Below, piece after piece: positions 25,101 to 37,100 of a stretch of DNA of 64,000 nt. Numbering within the stretch: position 1 is the stretch's first letter; the number at the start of each line of letters is the position of its first letter. The translations under genes were made by a program, and so were the position numbers. Where the stretch lies: contig NMRB01000278.1 of assembly GCA_002633025.1 (NCBI GenBank), forward strand, positions 119,979 to 183,978. The letters are read 5' to 3'. A model generated the notes under the pieces. The model did not search any database and was not told the DNA's origin. It saw only the letters and a program-made list of their open reading frames with translations. Source of the DNA: Notospermus geniculatus. Taxonomy: Eukaryota > Nemertea > Pilidiophora > Heteronemertea > Lineidae.

Positions 25101-28100
25101 ATAAATCGGGTCTGATGTCCGAACTCAATGGGATTTTCCACAATGACTGAGCGCGTCATCTTCTGGAAAATTATGACGTCGCTACTATTGATTTGTCGAT
25201 GACGTCAACACAGTTGCGCTGTCGATCTCATAGGCCTATCGTATATCGAGAATAACTAAAATGGCATAGGCCTACACGGGAAAACACAAAAAAACCGACT
25301 GTGTTGATGAGAGCGATAGGCCTACTGTCAATCGAGTTTCCTTGGATAATCAAATCCTGCGGATGTGGTGTAATGTGTTGTTTCAGATCCTAACCCAGCG
25401 GCGGTAATGTTTATTAGGCCCAGGCTAGGCCTATTTTTAAACTGATCATCTACCCTCCCAATACTTCGATTAACTTCTTGGTCCGTACTGCTTGGTTGAT
25501 AGGACACGGGTACCAGTCTACTCTGGGAATTCCACACGTGACGTCATAACAGAGTTGTCCGCAGACCACGATCCGTCGAATCCGTTGAATCCGTCGAATC
25601 CGTCTTTTCGAGCTGCCCGGCGAAAAGCCCGCCTGGAAAGACTTGCGTGCCCGGCTGAGAAAATCTGGCAAATCAAAGAAACATTTCAGAAACTAGTTTT
25701 CCCGTTTCCCCCCGTCATTCCGTCATTTGTACAATGTTCATTCTTACTTATTTGATGAAATAAAGCCAGTAACGGCAAGTCGCAATTCGCCTTTACGTGT
25801 TCTCAATGCCTGCCGTGCCCGACCGCTGCTCGCTTCCCGCCAATTCCACGCCCAGGGCACGTGTGGTCATTCCGATTTCGACGAGGCATCATCATGAGCT
25901 GGCAGCCGCCGCCAAAACGCGGTCACCTAACCTTCCAACCGGAACACCGGGACCAAATCCCGCGAGATATTGCGAGACTTGGGTTTGGGATTTAGTCCCG
26001 GAGGAAAAATCACCGCCGCCATCTTGAATATCTTATTGCGCCCCCACCTATAGCTGGGATAGTGATGCGGCGACCGAACCACCTGGATCTACTTTCGGAC
26101 TACTTTGACTCATCCACTANNNNNNNNNNNNNNNNNNNNNNNNNNNNNNNNNNNNNNNNNNNNNNNNNNNNNNNNNNNNNNNNNNNNNNNNNNNNNNNNN
26201 NNNNNNNNNNNNNNNNNNNNNNNNNNNNNNNNNNNNNNNNNNNNNNNNNNNNNNNNNNNNNNNNNNNNNNNNNNNNNNNNNNNNNNNNNNNNNNNNNNNN
26301 NNNNNNNNNNNNNNNNNNNNNNNNNNNNNNNNNNNNNNNNNNNNNNNNNNNNNNNNNNNNNNNNNNNNNNNNNNNNNNNNNNNNNNNNNNNNNNNNNNNN
26401 NNNNNNNNNNNNNNNNNNNNNNNNNNNNNNNNNNNNNNNNNNNNNNNNNNNNNNNNNNNNNNNNNNNNNNNNNNNNNNNNNNNNNNNNNNNNNNNNNNNN
26501 NNNNNNNNNNNNNNNNNNNNNNNNNNNNNNNNNNNNNNNNNNNNNNNNNNNNNNNNNNNNNNNNNNNNNNNNNNNNNNNNNNNNNNNNNNNNNNNNNNNN
26601 NNNNNNNNNNNNNNNNNNNNNNNNNNNNNNNNNNNNNNNNNNNNNNNNNNNNNNNNNNNNNNNNNNNNNNNNNNNNNNNNNNNNNNNNNNNNNNNNNNNN
26701 NNNNNNNNNNNNNNNNNNNNNNNNNNNNNNNNNNNNNNNNNNNNNNNNNNNNNNNNNNNNNNNNNNNNNNNNNNNNNNNNNNNNNNNNNNNNNNNNNNNN
26801 NNNNNNNNNNNNNNNNNNNNNNNNNNNNNNNNNNNNNNNNNNNNNNNNNNNNNNNNNNNNNNNNNNNNNNNNNNNNNNNNNTACGCTACTACACTATAAC
26901 GACAAGCACGGACCACCATTTTGTATTGAATTAGTCGGAATTCCGCCTAATTCGTTTTTCCACATCTGCGCAGATTTCTGCGCAGGTTCTATGCGTGGAG
27001 ACGCTTTTTATGCGTGGAGAGTGGAAATGTCATGTATTTGTTCTAAATATAGCCTGGAACACGTGCATTTTGACGGTTGAACTGCATGAACTGACTACTG
27101 ACGTGACAGCAGCATGGATTTAATTATGTTCGACTCACTGGGGTTGGAAACTGGTAGGTTTACGAGGGAGGAGGCGTGAGTTTTTTCACGGTATGTTGTG
27201 ATGTAGGCATACTGGGAGTCCTTTGTTTTTTCGTCTCGTTTTTGTGAGGGCAGATAGGCCTATAAACTCTGTATGCAGTGCACACAGCAGCCAGTGCACA
27301 AGTGTGCCGTTGTGGTAGGCCTTGCTTGCATCCATCACATGCTTCCCCCACTCTGGTGAGTAGTCCTCCTGTATTAGTCCTCCTGCTGGAGTGCGAGTAG
27401 GCCTAGATCATGAGGTAAACTCCAAGAAAATTTCGGCGGAACAAAGCAGGGTTTATTGAAAGTTGGACATAGTACTGGGAAATACCCCGAGGAGTGCTAA
27501 AAATAGACTGTACTACGTCATCAATATGGTTCAAAATGGCGCCCCGTTCCTGTCTTTATATTTTCAGCCATCTATAAAGACAGGGTACCAGTCTAAGGTC
27601 GGCCGCCAAGGAACCATGGTTTATGGCTGCGAGAATCGTTACCTACTGTTGTTCAAACTGCGTACAAAAACTTGGAATACCATGCCGATGTATGAAATTA
27701 ATACAGATTGGAGATTGATAGTTTCTCCATCCATTCAGTTTTGCTGGTTTTATGCAGGCAAGTATTTATGGAGTTATGGCGATGTTTTTATCAACGCTCT
27801 ACTCCAAGTGACCTCCAATTCTGTGCGGAGGACGAAATTTCTTAAACGATTTCTCTTCACTCGTTTGCATTATTCCAAAATAAGTTACACTAATGGAAAG
27901 CTCAGTATCTTAGCTAAATACTGATGTATGGTTTATGTGGTTGAATTTGAACGGTCTTCTCGATAAACGCACTTTTGTGCGAGGTGTCCGATTTCTCGAA
28001 TGAGGTACTCGAGAAGCCTTGTCGAGGGCCCCGCGCGCAAAATAAATCTGCCGTAGAAAAGGACCTTTGCGGGTCGACTGGTTAGTTATTAGCACGGCAA

Positions 28101-31100
28101 CAAATGGCGCAGCCATTAAGTGACGTCATTTTCGCGCATCCAACAATGTGTGCCAATAAAGAAATGACCGAAGAGTCAGTGTATGTAGCGCACCTGTCGC
28201 CGGGCTACTTAACACAGCAGCAAGAACGGAGCTGACGCCGCGTCATGATGCGATCCAGTTTTGACGAACTGACGCCTCGCGCCTCCACGGGGCACAGCTA
28301 ATAGCAATTGGATACCTGCAGAACTAACACTAACAGATGTCTAGTAGTAACTAGGTTAGAATGAAGAGGGAGAATGAATTGTCAAAACAGTTTTTTTCTG
28401 TTTGGATAATTAATAAAATGGTCAGGTGTTAAAGCATTTTTCATGAGCAGATAAAGCTCCACTCATATGAGAAATGACTCAAAAATGAACCGATTTGCAG
28501 ATTAAGTCCAAAGTATAAGGTTAATTTTCATATGAGCAGGGCCTACCTCCTTCAACTGAGGTATTCAAGAATAGTCAGAATATATTTAATATAGAATTAT
28601 GAAGAACTTTTCCACTGCATGTTGGAGGTTTCAAAGGGCAATGTCGATTTAGAGGAATCAGAGGAATCGGGGGAATCAGAGGAAAATACAGTCTGCAGCC
28701 CATCAGTCACACACGATCACACGACTATCATGTACTAAATATATAAACACAACCACGTGGTCGTGTTAACATCATAATAGCTTTAGTGGAACTTGCAATT
28801 CGGCCCGTTTTCTCCTAAAGTGCTGGCTTTCGGCCCTCAAGTCATTAGACTCTCTTATCACCAACCTCGTTCATGATAAGTTTATTATAACAACTCAATA
28901 GGCCAGGAAATGTTGTGAACTAACTATTCTGACAATTTTATACTTTATCTGGTGGGATAGAATGTTGTACCGGTACCCCATTCAATCAGCATTTCGTCTG
29001 CTGCTGCCGGCTACCGGCTTATTGGTAACCTATTTTCTACTATTAACCGTAACACAAGCTTGACGGGTCTGCAGCCGTGGATTTGGTTACTTTCGAAAGA
29101 TTTGGCGTTTTCTCCTCCAATTTAACTGATTTTCTTGCCAGAAATATGCACAAGGGAGCTAGAAAATTTACCATAGATACCGACTTCAGAGGGAGTTGCT
29201 GCCACATACGGGCGAAAAGCAAAAATCGAAGACCATACGTTCGAATTAGCGGTACCTCTCACACCTGTTAGAGCCTTTTGAATCCTTCCATCAAAACGAT
29301 TTCATAACCTTAACTTCTTAATGATGAAATGACCTGTCTATTGCACGTGTTTATTAGGTGTAATCGTAGTTATGATGCAATGACAACGTTACACCATTCC
29401 CAGCTCATTTGCATTTCAAATGGCAAACGCTGTGCACAAAGGGAATGATATTGATTTCTTTTATATTTCTAAACGCATCAAAATTAGAAATACCGAAAAT
29501 AGGTGAAGATATTTGACTAGCCTGGTTCCACTGGCCTCGACAGATGGCGTTGGGGTATGAGAGTATGAGGCCAGGTACGCGCTAATGAAAAAGCCCTGAA
29601 AACAGGGTTTTTGTGACGTCACCAACGGTCGACAAGATGGCGACGTTGTTACCGCTTCGATGAGAAAATTTTCGATTTTTCATTGATTTCTATGGTATTA
29701 TCACTGTCTGACATACCTTGACAACTGTTCCTCTATTATGGAATTAAGGGGTGTGCATATAATCACACTTTTCTCAGGATTCCTTGGACATGATGACATG
29801 ACGAGAGGCAACAACGTTTTACCATATCCAGTGGGAAGCACGGACGTTGTGTCACTTTCCAAAGCATATTGAACACATTTTCCCTGGAGTGGCTTGAGCC
29901 CAGTGTAACAACAACCACCATGACCACGTCTTCTGTTAATTTCTGCCAGCCCGGCCTTAGAAATCAATGAAAAATCCAAAATTTTCTCATCGAAGCGGTA
30001 ACAACGTCGTCATCTTGTCGACCGTTGGTGACGTCACAAAAGCCCTGTTTTCAGGGCTTTTTCATTAGCGCGTACCTGGCCTCATACTCTCATACCCCAA
30101 CGCCATCTGTCGAGGCCAGTGGAACCAGGCTAGATATTTGACCAGCACATGCCCTTGACAATATATCCGTGCACACTGCCCTTTCGTTTTATTTGCCAAA
30201 TAACCAAGAATAATGAAGCTGTTCTTGATGAAAGTTTCTTCAGTTTTTTAAAATTCATATTTCACCATGTTAGAATCTATGGAGGAGAAAAGGAAGGAAA
30301 GGGTATCATGGCTGAAGAAGCACCAATTTAGGCCTACAATATCGTCATACAGACTGCATCATGCTTATGGCTTTTCTAATATTTGATCGTTCATTTGGTG
30401 AGGAATTTTAAGATCTGTGACTACTTCTTATATAAGCCTCGCCAAGCGACACGGCATTATTACTGATATTGACAACAAAATGGTCGCTCTGTTCGATGGA
30501 GGCTCTAACAGGTGTGCTCTGACTATGTCCTGTAAATCCTGCCCTCATACACTAAACGATGTAAAAAAATAGATGAAGGGTCAAAAGTCGATATCCAAAA
30601 TCAGAGGGTATGCAGCCTACAACGTCACTGCGTTTTAGAGCGCCACTGGTACGCTGTGGTGAACTATGACGTTACGTCATGTGCAAGGAAATCGGCCGAC
30701 CTGGCCCACTGTGTACCTACAATGTAGTAGTGTGACCTCTCGCCAGGCTTTTCGTACACTTGGGTTTTAGGTAGTATTCATTCTATGGACTGAGTCCAAA
30801 TGGACTGAGTAACTTGGACCGAGTGCCAAAATGTGAAAAATGCAAGAAACAAGCCGTTTTGTAGATAATATGAAAGGATACTGCCTAGGTACTGAGAAGA
30901 CTAGTACTCCCCCCATATTTCTCCAGCAAAAGCGTACGAAAGCAACAGAATCAGCAGAAAAAAAGCGAGTTTAATGAGTTGCGTTCCACTTACATTCTGC
31001 ATTTTAGAATGAACACTTCTGGGTATCGGTATTTCCAGCAAATATCGTGGGGACGAGGTAGCCCGAATTTGAGTGCAGAGGGCGGTATAGGATCAGACAT

Positions 31101-34100
31101 CTACACTCAGGCATGGCCGGCATGCACGGCCTGTTTCATGTGTGTATAGCAGCAACCTTTGGAACGAGGTTGCAAAATTCCCAGCATAACATTCCGTAAA
31201 TCGTTACCTCGAAAGGCGTGCTACATGACGTGACGGTGACGTCGTCATGTTTTGTTACTATTTATAGACCGAGTGCGGAGCGCTACTGGGTTGATGTAAC
31301 TTGGGGATCTCAGGTCGGCTCAGGGAAGAACAAAATATTATAGTTTTGTTTTTCTTAACTCTTTTGACGTTCTACATATCGAAGATAACCATTTCTTACG
31401 AATTGATGGTGATATCATTCATTATTATTGCTTTTTGGGCACTCAGTCCAAGTTAGTCAGTCCATTTGGACTCGGTCAATAGAATGGATACTACCTGGGT
31501 TTTACACGGGTCTGGAAAACACGGGTATTTTCAACAGGTGTAACCTTCGCTTATGTGTAAAGTCAGTCAACCACCAGTTACCCAGTGGATTGTCACAAGT
31601 GGAGTATGTTAAAAATATTGATCCTTTTTAAGAAATTGACCCTATGACCACTACCTTCCATGTTGACTTGGTCTTGCACACTCATTGTGAAGTAGAAATG
31701 ACAAAACAGCCCATAGTAGGTCGGAGAGGGCTGTTGCAAAGGTGTCTGTGCCATATGCAGAATAATTTAGATAAAAGTGGCATAAAGCCACCTTTCTAAT
31801 TAAACTAATTGAAATTTTAAGATAAGATATGAAAGCACACACTGCAAACCTGCAAATAAAAAAGGAGCGAAAAACATGACTTTACAAAATTCCTTCTATC
31901 AAAGGTGGATTTCACCGAATTTTCTGGACTTTGATATCATCAGATAGCGAGGAAAACTTGCTATCGGGTATCGTAGGCCCAGCCTCCTGCATTGCATTGG
32001 TTGGGAGATATTCAAGAAAAACTGCTCAGCTGTCCATTTTGCCATGAGTGTACACCCTTAGTCAAAAGTAAATAGACAGCGACTAAATTCAATATTTCTT
32101 TTAATATTAATGAAACACATTTTTTCTTCTTATACTCACTCATAACAACAGCTTCGGCACTTCTTTCCACCGAAATGACCTAGATATACAATTTAGTGAC
32201 TTTTTGGTGAAAGATTGAAATTTGATCAAAAAATGAGTTTTTTTTAAATTATCGCCTTCGCAAAATCGAGAACCTGAGCATTTTACAGCTCTACTGTTTC
32301 CAGACACAATGATATTTTGAAATAAAGAATTGAAGCTTCTGCAACCGAGCAATTGGGTTTTCCAGTTGCCAGTCTGACACCACATTTATAACCAACCAGT
32401 TGTGACGCGGCAAGTTCAGGATCACGAATAATAATCGCTATTCATACTTGGCCTATTTGACCGAGCCTTTGGAATTTCAACAAGAAATAATGTGAATAAC
32501 AATACGGCATAAGTGGGCCCGGGATCACTTCAAAAGTCCCTATGTAACTTTTTCCCCCTTTCAGATCCATAGGATCCGAAAGGTAGATTCTACTCAGAAA
32601 CAAATGTGGTTTAAGATGGCATAGGTGCGATCACCAATAAATCACGAAAGAATCTTTTTTTAATGAAAATTCAAACTTTCACAACAAGAGAAGGACATCG
32701 GAGCGATGTCAATGGTTTCCGATGAGAAGTTGACTACTCTAGAGCTAGTTATCTGTGACCTTGACCTCTGACCTTGAGAAGTATTGCGTAACTGGAACAG
32801 GCATCCTTGATTAAACTTATAGGAGATGGTTAATTCGGGCTTCTAATTAGTTTTCTCCTGAAATTCTGAGCAGATTTGCACTTTAGAACTGTTTGACCTT
32901 GACCTTGACCTCTGACCTTCAAGGTCATTGCGTAATCTGAAAGCTCATCCTTGATAACCTAGGTGTAGGTGAAGGTTTTAGGTCTCTACCATCACCAGAT
33001 TCTGACTTATGTCATGTTATCAAATTTGAATATCAAATCTCACCACGATATCAGCAAATATCATGCGACCGAGCAGGTGCAAACTGAAAATTTCAGTTGC
33101 AATAACATCCGTGGATGAGCAATGATGTTGTGATACCAGTTTCAAGTCGCTTACTGTGGCAGATCTCCCGATATGTCAAAATATCAAAATTGATATATCA
33201 ATATCATTATGATGCTGACACTGGAGAATAAATTTGTTGATGCCAGTATCTTGCCAAGGGCCATAAACATAGGGAAGGAACTTGTTACTAGTGCTCTACC
33301 TGGCGTCGGAGACAAGTTATTCAAGAAACAAAAGTGTGACAGACAAAATCTCAACTTTTGATATATCAATTTCACCATGAACCAGGTATCGGAGACTGGA
33401 AATTTTCATTCCATCTTATAGCTCAGGTCATGAAACCTGGGGGTAGGTCACATTTCCAGGTCTGCAGCTCTTGCAGGAACAAAGTTACAGGTGTGACAGA
33501 CTGAACAGACAGACACACAGACAGACAGACAGACAGACACCACGACCAAACACAATATGGTTTCCGATCTTGAGATCGGAAACCATAATAAAAATATCAG
33601 CTGAAAGGACAGCAATATAATTTAGCTCATGCTGTAAATGCTCCATTTACTGAGTTTGACTGTTTTACCCCAAAGTTCAAAGGGCCGCTGGGGTAGCAAT
33701 TTAGACCATAGGTGTGAAAACAGTGACATAAAGACCCTAATTAGCCCTAATTAAGGACCTGGCTGAAGTGTCAAAGTCACTTTTCTTGCAATATGTTTCA
33801 AATTCAAACAGTATCAGTTTATTTCAAATGCTCTCACTAGCAGAATACTTCAACAACGAAAAAAATCCGCCAACAAATAAAGATTTTACAACATTTTTTT
33901 GTAAGCATTCACTCATCTGTGCTATTCCTCACAATGAGTATACCCCCTCAGCTGTTATACTACAATTGGTATGAATGAACCAAGTGTTTCCTGATTGGCT
34001 GCGCTGGTGCTGTCAATCATACTATATGGGCCCACTGTCTTTGAGGTTCAATGGTGTGGTGAGGGGAAGTTTTGTGGGACAGTGTGAGAGTGACCTTAAA

Positions 34101-37100
34101 AATGTGATGAAATAGTGTCAAATAGTGTCATGTTGTTAAGGCTGACTAATGCCAATTTTTGGGAAATTCAGATTGCGGGCCTATTGGAGCTTCAATGTAT
34201 AAACCAGCATGTAGGCCTTTATTGAGCATATTCAGAAAATTGGATGAAAAATTTGATCGTGTACAGTGGGCATAAAAAATAAAAATGTTTTAAATCCTTT
34301 TTTTTGAAAAGTGAGGTGGGCCAGCCGTAATTTTTTTACCTTTTTTTATTAGCTGTTGTGGGTGACGTTAGACCAATCCAGACGTGTTGCAATGATGCTA
34401 TTGACCGCCAGGTGGTAACCGTAGCAAGATCGACGACAGATTCTGGCATAATAATTAAGATAAAAAATAAAAACACAACCAGTTGGGGGGGGGGGCATTT
34501 TCGTGGGCGGGCAGGATGTAAAACGTTATTATTTTTGTAGTCGACCTAATGCATGTGAATTTACCTGTATGTTTCAGAGAAAGAAATCAAAAGGAAGATG
34601 AAACAATTAAGAAATCAATATAGCAAGGCAAAGAAACCACAACCAAGTGGCAGTGCCCAGAAAAACCTAACGCCACGAGTGAAATGGATCTTGGAAAAAC
34701 TCAAATTCCTGGAGCCTTTCATTGGGGTGAAAGTAACAAAAACAAATTTGGATACGGTTTGTACATTTTATTATCAAAATTCAGAAAAACAATTGATTTT
34801 ACAATTCTTTTACACTTCAAACATGTCAAAGCGACTCTCTCAACCTACAGCGCATGTCCGACAATCATACATAATCAACACATCTTATATCCTAACTTGT
34901 CTGCGACATATTCTAGGACTAGGAGTACCAATAAATACACCGGTGTAGGAAAAGGAATGTGCACAGATAATCTTTTTACCAAGTTTTGCTCAGTGAATGT
35001 GGTTTTCTTGCCAAGATACTTTCCCATACTCTGAATTAAGTACTCTTTCAAGAACTGCCTTTGCTCCTTTGCAATGGCCTGTTGCATTTCTAGCTTGGGT
35101 GGGCTCCAAATCAACTAATCCAAGATCATCCCTCCATTTTCCTTCGATGAAGTTGTATTCAGAATCTTCACAATCATGTAGCTTTGAATCTATGTAATGG
35201 GGTTACTGGTTTTCAATAAGAAAGTTATGCAGACAGCAGGCAGCAAGTATTATGCATTCCACATATTCTGGTTCAAGTCGAATGGTAGTATGAAAGACAC
35301 GAAACCTATTGGCGAGTATACCAAACGCATTTTCTACAATTCTGCGCGCCCTACTGAATCGATACCTGAATACCTGTGTGTCATGGTCAAGGTTCCTGAA
35401 GGGATATGGTTTCATCAAGTCATCGCGCAGTGGAAATGCGTCATCTCCTATGATATGATAATGACACTCTTTATTACAACCAGGAACAAACTTGGGGGAG
35501 GGAAAGGACATAGTATTGGCATCCATGCCCTGTTTCAGATCAGAGTGCAGAAAGATTCCAGCATCACCACTTCGTCCAGTGGCCCCTACATTTATGTAAA
35601 GAAACGTGTAATTAGCATCCACTAGTGCCATGAGAACAACACTAAAAAAGCCCTTATAGTTAAAATAAGTGGATCCACTGCATGCAGGCTGAATAATAGC
35701 AACATGCTTGCCATCTAAGGCTCCTAAACATAATGGGTAGTTCCACTTTGCTTCGAAATCCTTTGCCACAGTTTGCCACTCTTCGCTTGTTTTTGGAACC
35801 TGTAAAAGCATGAAAATCAAGCATAAATTAATTGTAGTCTATCATCATGACCATATTCAATTTCAGGTATCTTTTAGAGATAGTGAATCAGATGAAGACC
35901 AAACAAACACGAGTGGTGAAATGCTTCAGAAGGATAATGATGATGATAATGATGATGATGATGACTCCATTATGGATGTAGAGGAGTACACAACCAAATC
36001 AAGGTCAACAAAGTGTCCAACCAAAATAAAACCCAATAGGAAAGCAAAAAAAATGAAACGGGATGAGCAAGAGCTTGAACTTCTCAAGGGGTTGACTCAG
36101 TCTCTATATGAGCCTGATCCAAAGCCAGAAAATACTGAGACCAAGGCAGATGAAATTACAGCATTTTGTAGTTATGTAGACCATAGCTTACGTAACATGA
36201 GCACTAGAACACAAAATATTGTCAAGAATAACATCCAAAACACTGTGTTTCAGGCTCAAATGGGCATGTTGCCAGGCCAACACGTCCAGCAAGTGCAACA
36301 AGTCCAACAACAGACTTATACTGCAATGCTCAATTCTGAACCAGGCCATCAAAGCTACTCAGAAATGCTTATGCAAGCAATGCCAAACAATTCTAATTTG
36401 GATGCATAGGTTACCTTCAGATAGATGTCTTTGAGGTTCCTGTAGATAGCCTGGCAGGTCTCTCTCACAATTCCAGAAATGGTTCGCTCTCCCAGGCGAT
36501 AAGCAAACATCAGGCTTCTGAAAGTTTCTCCTGGAAAAGTGAAAGGAACTTGATAATTCATATCAATCAGCCATGTTTACAAAATGTAGGCATAGCCTAC
36601 ATACAGTTAAGCCCAAATTTATTCATACCCCATGAAAAATTACAGGAAAAATATTTAGAAAATAGACATCAGCTGAACTGGCATGTCTGAGGCTTCATTG
36701 AATGACTTTTATTCGGAATAGGCCTATACAGAGATTTAAAAAATATGGGCAAAATATCACAGAAATATCACAATTTCAAAATAAATATCATGAAAAACCT
36801 AACTTTCTAAAATTCCAAATATTTGACTCGAAATCGAGATCATATCATACTATGACCAATTCTAAAAATTACAGTAAAGAAAGTTTTCGAAAATCTCACT
36901 TCGATTTTGTGAAATTGCAAAATATCAATTGCATTTTCACATTTGATACTTAGATAATTTCAAGAATTTTGAAGAAAAAAATTCAATGCCACCAGGCCCA
37001 CATAGTCAAATGAAAAAAGATTCCACCTAATTTTCTGACTTGTTCAATCATACGAGACAGTATTTTGAATAAATGGCAAAAAGTGAAGAAAAAGGCGTCA

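Larger units (their letters stand above)
23393..32050. mobile_element. 8.66-kb composite element with long diverged terminal inverted repeats, TA target
   Basis: The left end (from CACTCATGG at 23393) and the right end (to CCATGAGTG at 32050) are flanked by TA and are inverted copies of each other. Matching blocks are 23393-23510 with 31945-32050, 24303-24380 with about 31870-31945, and 24440-24750 with about 31690-31840. Later insertions split the left arm (23731-24300 and 24471-24613). TA targets and TIRs fit the Tc1/mariner superfamily, but no transposase of its own was recognised. The interior also holds an inverted repeat with TTCGACGGA-type units (about 24900-24975 and 25571-25650), the 762-bp gap, and a Mutator-like insert. 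It sits in the intron between SAMHD1 exons 2 and 3. Confidence 0.65.

Noticed and set aside
26062-26934. Open frames of 264-290 codons
   Set aside because: They run through the 762-base gap of N and are artefacts.
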